Source: an uncultured Porphyromonadaceae bacterium
GTDB taxonomy: Bacteria > Bacteroidota > Bacteroidia > Bacteroidales > Muribaculaceae
Reading direction: 5' to 3'
DNA length: 64,000 bases
Assembly (NCBI GenBank): GCA_905198125.1
Contig: CAJKBH010000014.1
Coordinates: forward strand, 1 to 64,000
Part shown: in pieces, positions 35,394 through 42,906 of the stretch
Position numbering within the stretch: the stretch's first letter is position 1
How the letters are laid out: the number at the start of each line of letters is the position of its first letter
Program-made: the position numbers and the translations under genes
The notes under the pieces: model-generated
Told to the model about the DNA's origin: nothing
What the model saw: only the letters and a program-made list of their open reading frames with translations
The model's database searches: none

Positions 35394-35506
35394 GAAAAAA
35401 GCTGAAATGACCCCAAAAAGTCCGTTTCAATTGTTAAAATGACCGTTTTGGCCCCATTTTAACACTTGAAACGACCCAAAAAAGTTCATCTCAGCAGAAA
35501 TCTATA
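35389..35506 (+). repeat. 118-bp direct repeat, left copy, with 95-bp imperfect palindrome
   Basis: Matches 37274-37391 at 112 of 118 positions with no gap. Bases 35401-35495 fold on themselves: outer arms GCTGAAATGA / TCATCTCAGC pair at 9 of 10, a symmetric 13-nt internal loop follows on each side, inner arms 35424-35441 and 35455-35472 pair at 17 of 18, and the apical loop is 13 nt. The first five bases overlap the 46-bp duplication. Confidence 0.92.
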
Positions 35507-35529
35507 CTATAAAATTGAGAGAAAATGAT

Positions 35530-35537
35530 TATCTTTG
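35530..35537 (+). promoter_or_regulatory. -7 promoter element of the ATPase-RloB pair
   Basis: TATCTTTG, 24 bp upstream of the ATG at 35561 and inside the cassette, so the module carries its own promoter. No TTTG at the -33 distance. Confidence 0.6.
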
Positions 35538-35560
35538 CGAAAGGATCAAAACGCTAAAGC

Positions 35561-36733
35561 ATGATAATAAGCCTTCGCCTGAGGAATTTCTACTCCATGA
35601 AAGATGATGCCGTGCTCGACTTTACGGCAGAAGCATCTTCACGCAAAACTGCAGACAGGCTATCTGAAAATCTGATTGAATTCTCCGACGACAGTTTTGT
35701 AAATATAATCGGTCTTTTCGGCAGCAATGCTGCCGGCAAGTCGAACATGATCAAGGCCATTGACTTCTGCCGACGACTTATACTCGACTCGCATCTGAAT
35801 AATGAAGGGAGCGTTTTTGATTTCGAACCCTTTAAATTCGACATCGACAAGCCTTCCGAATTTTATATCGACTTTATAACCGAAGGAGTAGAATACGAAT
35901 ATTCTTTTACGTTGCATAAAGGCAGAGTGAAACAGGAATCACTGTATTATTATCCCAAAAAGAGAAAAGCCAAAATTTTTACCCGGGATAACGGTGATAC
36001 ATACACCTATCGCAAAGGCACCATCCAGCGCCCGGCTGAAATAGAAGCCAACACGGGACCAAAGACTCTGTTCCTCAGCAGAGCGAGTTCGATGAATCGT
36101 CCCCTCGCTCGTACCGTCTATAGATTCTTCCTTAACGAGATGGTGGTTGGCATCGGAGGTTTTGACCTTTCCAAACTGTCACGCGAAGATTTCACGGCAA
36201 ATAAGGATGTCCTGCTGAAAGCCTTTGAAGTCAGCGACAGCGATATTTCGGATATCTGTCTGAGCGAAGATGCAACCGGAAGACCCCGACTGCTTACTTT
36301 CCACCGCGAAAACCCCTCTATCGCGTTCGATTTCGAGAAAGAAGAATCTGAAGGGACCAAGCGGCTTTTCTTCATTTTGCTTATGCTATTGAAGAAGTCT
36401 ACGGCAGGAGCTGCTGTTTTTCTTGATGAATTTGATTTGAAACTTCATCTTCGTCTCGCTGAATTCATTCTTGACGTGGTCAGGGCTTCCAAAGGGGCTC
36501 AGATGGTATTTACAAGTCATAACCCTCTCCTGATCGATATGACGAAGCTACGCAAGGAACAGATCGTATTCGTCAACAAACAAAGTAACGGCAATTCCGA
36601 ATTCATACCCCTATCCGATTATGAATTAGGGAAGAAAACCGATATAATGAAAGCTTATCTGCAGGGACGCTTTGATGCGGTTCCATATATCGGTAATATC
36701 TACGCTATACTCTCCGAAATGATGAATGCGTGA
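35561..36733 (+). CDS. AAA_15-type ATPase (AbiLi/RloA-like)
   Basis: A 390-residue SMC/OLD-like ATPase without a Toprim tail. Walker A GSNAAGKS at 54-61, an ABC-like signature EESEGTKRLFF, Walker B AVFLDEFD with D289-E290, and H-loop TSHNPLLID (H320). The family pairs with RloB-domain proteins in the phage abortive infection system AbiL and near type I restriction loci. Here the next gene is RloB, with stop and start overlapping as TGATG. A defence role is therefore likely but inferred from family and neighbour. Confidence 0.88.
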   Translation: MIISLRLRNFYSMKDDAVLDFTAEASSRKTADRLSENLIEFSDDSFVNIIGLFGSNAAGKSNMIKAIDFCRRLILDSHLNNEGSVFDFEPFKFDIDKPSEFYIDFITEGVEYEYSFTLHKGRVKQESLYYYPKKRKAKIFTRDNGDTYTYRKGTIQRPAEIEANTGPKTLFLSRASSMNRPLARTVYRFFLNEMVVGIGGFDLSKLSREDFTANKDVLLKAFEVSDSDISDICLSEDATGRPRLLTFHRENPSIAFDFEKEESEGTKRLFFILLMLLKKSTAGAAVFLDEFDLKLHLRLAEFILDVVRASKGAQMVFTSHNPLLIDMTKLRKEQIVFVNKQSNGNSEFIPLSDYELGKKTDIMKAYLQGRFDAVPYIGNIYAILSEMMNA

Positions 36734-37290
36734 TGAGAGAGAGGAAATACAAGAAAAAGCGACTGCCGCGCAAGGTCTATCTTGTAATATGCGAAGGAGA
36801 GACTGAAAAAGTGTATGTCGAAACTCTCCGCCAACATTATCGCCTTCCGGTAACCATAAAGGCCAAAGTAAGCGGCAATAGTATCAATGGCCGCCTTGTG
36901 GATCAATATATCAGCGAATTAGGAGTCGACAAGAACGATGACTATTCGATATTTTATGTATATGACGCCGACGTGAAAAGCGTGGTGGAGAAAGTAGCTT
37001 CATTACCCGGGGAAATGATTCTTACGAATCCATGTCTCGAACTCTGGTATATTCTCCATGCAGATAATCATTCGAAAGCCATCAATTCCAATGACGTGAT
37101 AAAATTGCTCAAAATCTCACATCCGGCATGGAAAAATTATATGAAGGGACATCTGACATCCGATCAGAATTCTCTGCTTATAGCAAACTGCAAGGATGCC
37201 ACAGAACGAGCGAAAAAACTAAATTGGCCCGACAATCCGTCTTCCAATATATGGCTTTTTATCGAGGCTCTTGAAAACGAAAAAAGCTGA
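36733..37290 (+). CDS. RloB-family putative nuclease (AbiLii-like)
   Basis: The 185-residue protein has a Toprim-like acidic layout: E21 and E25 in ICEGETEKVYVETL, D78 and D80 in FYVYDADVK, and the RloB signature NPCLELWYILH (99-109). The basic N-terminus (RERKYKKKRLPRK) suits nucleic acid binding. ATG 36733 overlaps the ATPase stop; a GTG one codon earlier is possible. The last codons, ENEKS and TGA, lie inside the 118-bp repeat, so the repeat supplies the stop. Confidence 0.88.
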   Translation: MRERKYKKKRLPRKVYLVICEGETEKVYVETLRQHYRLPVTIKAKVSGNSINGRLVDQYISELGVDKNDDYSIFYVYDADVKSVVEKVASLPGEMILTNPCLELWYILHADNHSKAINSNDVIKLLKISHPAWKNYMKGHLTSDQNSLLIANCKDATERAKKLNWPDNPSSNIWLFIEALENEKS

Positions 37291-37391
37291 AATGACCCCA
37301 AAAAGTCCGTTTCAATTGTTAATACAGCCGTTGTGACCCCATTTTAACACTTGAAACGACCCAAAAAAGTTCATCTCAGCAGAAATCTATA
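37274..37391 (+). repeat. 118-bp direct repeat, right copy
   Basis: Same length as the left copy, with six substitutions, all clustered within the central 14 bases of the palindrome region (about 37322-37339). The outer arms (37286-37295 and 37371-37380) are unchanged, but the top of the inner stem loses several pairs. It begins inside the RloB gene. Confidence 0.92.
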
Positions 37392-37397
37392 TTTTAG

Positions 37398-37443
37398 GCC
37401 CGTCATCGCCGCAAATTCGGCAAAAGTGCTGGGACTCTAAAAC
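37398..37443 (+). repeat. 46-bp duplication, right copy (tatD fragment)
   Basis: Exact copy of the tatD 3' end and stop codon, without the rest of the gene. Six bases (TTTTAG plus junction) separate it from the right 118-bp repeat, and unrelated sequence follows. Confidence 0.93.
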
Positions 37444-37526
37444 AACTTACCCAAAAACTGAGTTATAAGTTAGTAGGTATAAGATACCAGATAGTAATTG
37501 TAAAAAAATATAAAAAGACATAGGTT

Positions 37527-38018
37527 ATGAAAAAGATGATAATGGCGGCACTTGCCTCAGTGGCCGTTATGGTATGCCCGGCACCCGCCACGGCTCAGAC
37601 ACAGGACGAGAGCACCAAGGCTCTGGAATCGGCCCACTGGTATGTGCCCCTCAGCTACGGAGGCTTCGATTTCGAGATTCCCGCCGGTTCGATCGTGCAG
37701 AAGGATTCCAAGATGCTGGTGAAATATCCCGACGGATCTTTCGGCGTCTCGATGGAAAACGAGTCGGTCGGCCTCACTCAGAAAATAGCATTCGAGAAAG
37801 CCCGCATGTACGCCACCAAATACAAGCTCACCGATCCGAAAGTGGAGAAAGTGACCGTCGGCAACTCCAAGGGCGCCCGTGCCAAGGGTATGCTGGAGAA
37901 CCATGAGGTGACGGTGCTGATCCTTCCGGTCAACGACCAGCAGGTCACCACCGTGATCATGGCCACTCCCAACCGCCAGGAATGGGCCAATCACTTCGTG
38001 AATTCGATGAAGAACTGA
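37527..38018 (+). CDS. small secreted protein of unknown function
   Basis: 163 residues with a clear type I signal peptide (MKKMIMAALASVAVMVCPAPATAQ). The mature part has mixed alpha/beta character, with WYVPLSYGGFDFEIPAGSIVQ near its start and VTVLILPVNDQQVTTVIMATP near its end. I do not recognise a family. A strong terminator follows at 38040, so it is a single-gene unit. Confidence 0.8.
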   Translation: MKKMIMAALASVAVMVCPAPATAQTQDESTKALESAHWYVPLSYGGFDFEIPAGSIVQKDSKMLVKYPDGSFGVSMENESVGLTQKIAFEKARMYATKYKLTDPKVEKVTVGNSKGARAKGMLENHEVTVLILPVNDQQVTTVIMATPNRQEWANHFVNSMKN

Positions 38019-38039
38019 TATACAGAATCACAACATTAA

Positions 38040-38080
38040 AAACAGACAAGGCGCCCATATTACGGGTGCCTTGTCTGTTT
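38040..38080 (+). terminator. intrinsic terminator after the small secreted protein
   Basis: Arms 38040-38056 and 38064-38080 (AAACAGACAAGGC with GCCTTGTCTGTTT plus inner pairs) match at 16 of 17 positions around a 7-nt loop, ending TTT. It could work in both directions. Confidence 0.8.
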
Positions 38081-38119
38081 AAACCATCTCGATTTCTCTT
38101 AAAATTCAATTATTTTGAT

Positions 38120-38127
38120 TATCTTTG
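38120..38127 (+). promoter_or_regulatory. -7 promoter element of the MNT gene
   Basis: TATCTTTG, 24 bp before ATG 38152. It is identical to the box in front of the cassette ATPase. Confidence 0.55.
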
Positions 38128-38151
38128 CATTGTAATCGGATTAGGAAAGCA

Positions 38152-38445
38152 ATGTGCACTACTGATGACTGTATCGCAACGCTGAGAAAAAACATTCCAT
38201 ATATCCAGAAGGAATATGGAGTGACAGGGATGTGCCTGTTCGGATCAATGGCCAGAGGCGACAATCGCCCTGACAGCGATATTGATATTTTGGTGGATAT
38301 GCCTCCCAGAATATTTGCCCTGAGTGCCTTACACAGGTATCTGGAAAGTCTGCTTCAATCTTCTGTGGATTTAATCAGAAGGCATTCACATCTATCCTCA
38401 CAATTTCTGAATCAAATAAACCGCGATGGTATCAAAATCCTCTGA
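38152..38445 (+). CDS. MNT-type nucleotidyltransferase domain protein
   Basis: 97 residues with the minimal nucleotidyltransferase motif LFGSMARGDNRPDSDIDILVDM (GSM-x-R-G with the DID acidic pair). Such MntA proteins normally act as antitoxins to a HEPN RNase encoded next door, by AMPylating it. No HEPN gene follows: a terminator begins 26 bp after the stop. It is either an orphan or has a partner elsewhere. Confidence 0.85.
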   Translation: MCTTDDCIATLRKNIPYIQKEYGVTGMCLFGSMARGDNRPDSDIDILVDMPPRIFALSALHRYLESLLQSSVDLIRRHSHLSSQFLNQINRDGIKIL

Positions 38446-38470
38446 CATAGGAAATATGGCACCTCATTGC

Positions 38471-38504
38471 GTTCCATCTTGACCAAGAATGGTCAAGATG
38501 GAAC
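38471..38504 (+). terminator. intrinsic terminator after the MNT gene
   Basis: A perfect 15-bp stem (38471-38485 with 38490-38504) and an AGAA loop, followed by ACTTCTTTTGTT. Confidence 0.85.
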
Positions 38505-38533
38505 ACTTCTTTTGTTATATGGTGCTTATTTCG

Positions 38534-38541
38534 TAATTTTG
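38534..38541 (+). promoter_or_regulatory. -7 promoter element of the PCMD gene
   Basis: TAATTTTG ends 4 bases before the ATG at 38546. This spacing is the same as for rhuM and rnpA. Confidence 0.6.
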
Positions 38542-38545
38542 CGTC

Positions 38546-39508
38546 ATGTTTAAGAAGTTAAATATCATATTGCTGGGAGCGACTGCCTTATTAAGCGCTG
38601 CTCCGGCATCGGCACTGACGCTGGAGAAGATCAAATACGGCGATTTCTCGCAGTGGGTCACACGCGAGATAACTGAATCGTCAGTACTGGGCGGCGACAC
38701 CAAGAAGGTGTATGCCGTTGGCCCCACGCAACATCTCAAGGGCAACAATCCTTACAAGCCTCAGGGTGGCACACCCTGGGCATCGAGCAACGTATATGCC
38801 AAGGTATCGGGAATAGTGAAGGCTTCGAATTCCGTCGAGCCGGCTGTGCTGAACGGCAACAAGGTAGCCAAACTGCAGGCCAAGATGGAGCATGTCAAGG
38901 TGTTGGGCGTGATCAACATGGACGTGATGGTGGCCGGCACCCTCTACTTGGGCAAGCTCAACGAGCCTGTGACCAGCACTTCCACACCCTTCTCCAAGAT
39001 GGCGATGGGCATGCCTTACCGCAAAAGCCCCAAGGCTCTGGTATTCGACTACCGCATCGACATGCCCAACGTCAACACCCGCGTCAAGTCCACCGGCCTG
39101 AGCCGCAAGAAGACCCTTCAGGGCCGCGACCAGGCCGAGGTGTATGTCCTGCTGCAGAAGCGCTGGGAGGACACCAAAGGGAATGTCTACGCACAACGTG
39201 TGGGCACTGGCCGCGAACGTTACAGCAAGTCCGTGCCCTGGACCAAGGGACATCAGCTTCCCATCCATTACGGCGACATCACCAAGAAACCATTCTACAA
39301 GCCCTACATGGGTCTGCTGAACGGCGAAAAGGCTTATTACGGCTATAATTCCAAAGGCAAGCTCGTGCCCGTCAAGGAAGTAGGCTGGGCACCCGTAGGC
39401 ACTCAGCCCACGCACGTGCTGGTGATGGCATCCACATCGTGCGGCGAACCGTTCGTCGGCACCGAGGGCATCACGATGTACATCGACAACGTTGCCTTCG
39501 GCTTCTAA
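38546..39508 (+). CDS. exported PCMD-domain protein
   Basis: 320 residues with signal peptide (KLNIILLGATALLSAAPASA). The C-terminal pattern THVLVMASTSCGEPFVGTEG followed by MYIDNVAFGF is characteristic of the putative carbohydrate metabolism domain (PCMD, DUF4493-associated) of Bacteroidetes secreted proteins. Binding or processing of glycans is assumed for the family, not shown. dapB starts 12 bp later, so the two may be co-transcribed. Confidence 0.8.
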   Translation: MFKKLNIILLGATALLSAAPASALTLEKIKYGDFSQWVTREITESSVLGGDTKKVYAVGPTQHLKGNNPYKPQGGTPWASSNVYAKVSGIVKASNSVEPAVLNGNKVAKLQAKMEHVKVLGVINMDVMVAGTLYLGKLNEPVTSTSTPFSKMAMGMPYRKSPKALVFDYRIDMPNVNTRVKSTGLSRKKTLQGRDQAEVYVLLQKRWEDTKGNVYAQRVGTGRERYSKSVPWTKGHQLPIHYGDITKKPFYKPYMGLLNGEKAYYGYNSKGKLVPVKEVGWAPVGTQPTHVLVMASTSCGEPFVGTEGITMYIDNVAFGF

Positions 39509-39520
39509 ACACTTACCGTT

Positions 39521-40267
39521 ATGAAAATTGCGCTTATAGGATATGGCAAGATGGGCAGAACCATAGAGCGTCTGGCCCTGGAACGCGGACTGGAGATAGG
39601 CTGCGTCATCGACGTTGACAATCTCGATGCCTTCGATTCCGAAGTGTTCATGCAGTGTGACGCGGCCATCGAGTTCACCACACCGGCCACCGGCTTCGAC
39701 AACGTGGCGCGCTGCCTGCGCCGCGGCGTGCCAGTGGTGAGCGGCACCACCGGCTGGCAGGCACGTCTGCCCGAGGCCATGGACCTGTGCCGCGAACTGA
39801 ACGGCTCGCTGATATGGGCTTCCAACTTCTCGGTGGGCGTAAACATCTTCATGGCCGTGAACCGTCAGCTGGCGCGTATCATGAACGCCTTCCCGCAGTA
39901 CACCCCCTCGATGACCGAGACACACCACATCCACAAGCTGGACCATCCTTCGGGTACGGCGGTGACACTGGCCGAACAGATCATAGACGGCACCGGGCGC
40001 ATATCGTCGTGGACCGAGCCTGAGGAGGGCAAGACCGTGGAACCGGGCGTGCTCCCCATAGACCATGTGCGCGAGGGCGAGGTACCCGGCATACACACCA
40101 TCCGCTGGGATTCTCCCTCGGACATCATATCGATAACACACAGCGCCAAGAACCGCGACGGATTCGCTCTCGGAGCCATCCTCGCGGCGGAATGGCTCGT
40201 AAACCATCCGGGCATCCACACCATTCAGGAAATGCTCTCCGATATCTCCGGTTATGACTTCAATTAA
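39521..40267 (+). CDS. dapB: 4-hydroxy-tetrahydrodipicolinate reductase
   Basis: NAD(P)H-dependent step of lysine/diaminopimelate synthesis, feeding MurE. The 248-residue protein has the nucleotide loop IALIGYGKMGRTIE, SGTTGW, and the catalytic ETHHIHKLDHPSGTAVTLAE (normally EaHHxxKxDaPSGTA). It overlaps lepB by 14 bases. Confidence 0.95.
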   Translation: MKIALIGYGKMGRTIERLALERGLEIGCVIDVDNLDAFDSEVFMQCDAAIEFTTPATGFDNVARCLRRGVPVVSGTTGWQARLPEAMDLCRELNGSLIWASNFSVGVNIFMAVNRQLARIMNAFPQYTPSMTETHHIHKLDHPSGTAVTLAEQIIDGTGRISSWTEPEEGKTVEPGVLPIDHVREGEVPGIHTIRWDSPSDIISITHSAKNRDGFALGAILAAEWLVNHPGIHTIQEMLSDISGYDFN

Positions 40268-41672
40268 AGATCGTTTAAAGGCCGTAAAGCCCACGCGCTG
40301 GCTGCGGTTCGGCATCGCAAGCGCCATATACATCCTGTGGGTGGTGCTGATGGGCAATCCCTGGCTGCTGTTCGGCTGGCTGCTCATCATCGACATCTAT
40401 ATCACGGCCTTCATCCCCTGGGGATGGTGGAAAAACAAGAAGGGCCTCACACGCACCGTCATGGCGTGGGTGGACGCGATAGTCTACGCACTGGTGCTGA
40501 TTTACTTCATATTCGGGTTCATAGGCCAGCAGTACGAGATACCGTCATCGAGCCTCGAGAAATCGCTGCTCGTAGGCGACCGCCTGTGGGTGGACAAGAC
40601 CGTCTACGGCTCGCGCGTGCCGCAGACCCCGCTGCATTTCCCGTTAGCACAGCACACCCTGCCGCTGGTCAACACCAAGAGCTACATCGAGAAGCCTCAG
40701 CTGAAGTATCACCGTATGCCCGGGTTCCGCTCTATAGAGCGCGGCGACATCGTGGTGTTCAACTATCCGCAGGGCGACACCGTGGCGCTCAAGATTCAGA
40801 ATCCCGATTATTACCAGATATGCAACGAGTTGATCAAGAACGGCATTAAGGATCCGAAGGCATACATACAGCAGAATCCGGAGAAGTTCGGCGAACTGGT
40901 GTGGCGTCCCGTAGACCGCCGCGAGAACTATGTGAAGCGCACCATCGGACTCCCCGGCGAGCGTATACGCATAGTGAACGACACTATCCTGATCAACGGC
41001 AAGGCCATAGCCGAGCCTGAAAACGTGCAGTACAACTACCTTATACCGGTCAACGGACCCATAGCCGCACAGAAATGGATGGACCTTGGCGTTCGCGTCG
41101 AGGACTTCGACCAGGCTCCGATACAGGACCAGATGACGGGCCGGTATTACTACGACCTCCCTCTGACCAAGGCCATGAAAGCCCGGGTGGAGAAATGGCC
41201 CGAGGTTGCCGGACAGCTTATATCCGAAAGCGAATCGGGACTTCTGGACTTAGGCGGTGTGTTCCCCTACAACGGAACCTACAACTGGCAGCGCAACAAC
41301 ATGGGCGAGATATGGATTCCTAAACGTGGATCCACACTCCATCTTACTCCGGCCAACTATGCCATATACGAGCGCGCCATCCGCACATACGAGGGCAATG
41401 ACCTGCAGATGAAGGACGGCAAAATCTACATCAACGGCAAGCCTCAGGACTACTATACGTTCAAGATGGACTATTACTGGATGATGGGCGACAACCGCGA
41501 CCGCAGCGCCGACTCGCGTTACTGGGGCTTCGTCCCCGAGGATCATGTGGTAGGCTCGCCTGTGCTAATCATCATCTCGATGGACAAGGACCGCAAACTG
41601 ACCGACGGCAAGATAAGATGGAACCGCATGTTCCGCAACCCGAATCCGGACAAGAAGGACGGCAAATGGTGA
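40254..41672 (+). CDS. lepB: signal peptidase I (long Bacteroidetes form)
   Basis: Inner-membrane serine protease that removes signal peptides. Two N-terminal membrane segments (about 22-60 and 75-95) precede the catalytic Ser in YEIPSSSLEKSLLVGDRLWV, the Lys-bearing box KRTIGLPGERIRIVND and the C-terminal GDNRDRSADSRYWGFVP. The 472-residue length reflects a large insertion between the Ser and Lys boxes and another before GDNR, usual in the phylum. ATG 40254 lies within dapB. Confidence 0.94.
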   Translation: MTSIKDRLKAVKPTRWLRFGIASAIYILWVVLMGNPWLLFGWLLIIDIYITAFIPWGWWKNKKGLTRTVMAWVDAIVYALVLIYFIFGFIGQQYEIPSSSLEKSLLVGDRLWVDKTVYGSRVPQTPLHFPLAQHTLPLVNTKSYIEKPQLKYHRMPGFRSIERGDIVVFNYPQGDTVALKIQNPDYYQICNELIKNGIKDPKAYIQQNPEKFGELVWRPVDRRENYVKRTIGLPGERIRIVNDTILINGKAIAEPENVQYNYLIPVNGPIAAQKWMDLGVRVEDFDQAPIQDQMTGRYYYDLPLTKAMKARVEKWPEVAGQLISESESGLLDLGGVFPYNGTYNWQRNNMGEIWIPKRGSTLHLTPANYAIYERAIRTYEGNDLQMKDGKIYINGKPQDYYTFKMDYYWMMGDNRDRSADSRYWGFVPEDHVVGSPVLIIISMDKDRKLTDGKIRWNRMFRNPNPDKKDGKW

Positions 41673-42238
41673 TACCGCCGTTTGCGGCGTCTGCCGGCTG
41701 GTACGTCCGCTGGCTTGCGGCGCGTCTTGACGGCGCCTCGGATGCCGAAGCCATCCGCACGGCGTGTGATGACCCGGACTTCGACCCGAAGTCGCTGAGA
41801 CGCACCCGCATGGCCGACGGCGACAACGTGACGCTGCTGTCCGTGCCTGTGGCCAAAGGTCCCGGCATGGTCCTGTCCGGCCACGGCAACTGGCCCCACG
41901 TGCACCTCGGCACCCTCAACGCCATATATGGGCGCACGCCATATTTCCCGCATCTGTTCGATCCTCTGACCGCTCTATACCATAACACGCCCGGGACACT
42001 CCCCGAACTGAACCGGGCCATGCACGACCTCGTATCGAATTGGATCGATACCGAGGCCGCGGCTATGGCCGCCACCGCTATTGCCGGCGACCGGAATTCG
42101 GAATTAATTGCTTATTGCGCTGACATTGAAACAAAAGTTAACTATTCCGTTTCAATTTTAGACGTGATTTTCCGTTTTGGTAAAGACACATTGTTCGTCC
42201 TGATGAACGGATGGATCAAAAGCCGAAACAATAAATGA
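41666..42238 (+). CDS. WbqC-family protein
   Basis: 190 residues from ATG 41666, which overlaps the lepB stop by 7 bases; the earlier in-frame ATG lies deep in lepB. The pattern HVHLGTLNAIYGRTPYFPHLF followed by LPELNRAMHDLVSNWI matches the WbqC-like family, often found beside dapB and lepB in Bacteroidetes. WbqC proteins are linked to surface polysaccharide, but activity is not known. Confidence 0.82.
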   Translation: MVIPPFAASAGWYVRWLAARLDGASDAEAIRTACDDPDFDPKSLRRTRMADGDNVTLLSVPVAKGPGMVLSGHGNWPHVHLGTLNAIYGRTPYFPHLFDPLTALYHNTPGTLPELNRAMHDLVSNWIDTEAAAMAATAIAGDRNSELIAYCADIETKVNYSVSILDVIFRFGKDTLFVLMNGWIKSRNNK

Positions 42239-42906
42239 AAACGCTGCGCCACAGACATACATCCTACAACCTGTCGCGGCTGCCGCTCATCATAGCGGCG
42301 GCTGTGGTGGCATTTGTGTGTCTCGTCGGCTCCGCTCCCTGCCGCGCCGACGAAGTGCCCGACTTGGAGCTGAAGGTAAAGGCCTACCGCGGATTCACGC
42401 ACATAGTGGACGAATACGGCGACACCTGCCGCCTCACCTACATCCGCGACGTATACGTGTTCCCGCCCCTGAAATTCAAGAACAAGAAGCAGGAACAATT
42501 CTACTGGCGCACCGTGCGCGACGTGCGCAAGACCCTACCCTACGCCAAATTGGCATTCGCCACGCTGTGCGAGACATACGAATACATCCAGACCATCCCC
42601 GACAAGAAGGAGCGCGAACGTCACCTCAAGACTCTGGAGCACGACATATTCGAGCAGTACAAGCCTGTGGTGAAGCACATGACCAAGAACCAGGGCAAGG
42701 TGTTGCTGAAGCTGATAAACCGCGAGACCGACCAGACGTCGTATGGCATAGTCAAGGCATTCTTGGGCAGCTTCCGGGCCGGATTCTGGCAGACATTCGG
42801 CCGCTTCTTCGGCATGAACCTGCGTTCGGGCTTCAATCCGAAAAAGAACAAGGACGACGCCATGATCGAGCGCATCGCCCTGCTGATAGAACAGGGAGCG
42901 CTATGA
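42235..42906 (+). CDS. DUF4294 protein, exported
   Basis: 223 residues with an N-terminal hydrophobic signal (LIIAAAVVAFVCLVGSAPCRA). The conserved core runs from YGDTCRLTYIRDVYVFPPLKF through YWRTVRDVRKTLPYAKLA and contains long amphipathic helices. Function unknown. Both ends overlap neighbours by four bases (ATGA). Confidence 0.85.
   Translation: MKTLRHRHTSYNLSRLPLIIAAAVVAFVCLVGSAPCRADEVPDLELKVKAYRGFTHIVDEYGDTCRLTYIRDVYVFPPLKFKNKKQEQFYWRTVRDVRKTLPYAKLAFATLCETYEYIQTIPDKKERERHLKTLEHDIFEQYKPVVKHMTKNQGKVLLKLINRETDQTSYGIVKAFLGSFRAGFWQTFGRFFGMNLRSGFNPKKNKDDAMIERIALLIEQGAL

Larger units (their letters stand above)
35394..37397 (+). mobile_element. 2.0-kb cassette carrying ATPase and RloB genes
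   Basis: Bounded by a perfect 46-bp duplication of the tatD 3' end, with 118-bp hairpin-forming direct repeats at both inner edges. It contains a promoter and two overlapping genes, and no integrase or transposase. The genes are AT-richer than tatD. Mobility is inferred from the repeats; the mechanism (integrase in trans, recombination between repeats, or other) is not shown. Confidence 0.75.

Noticed and set aside
35389..37391. Classical integron attC cassette
   Set aside because: The palindromes lack the terminal GTTRRRY/RYYYAAC boxes, flank both sides of a two-gene unit with its own promoter, and no integron integrase is present. Only the folded shape is similar.
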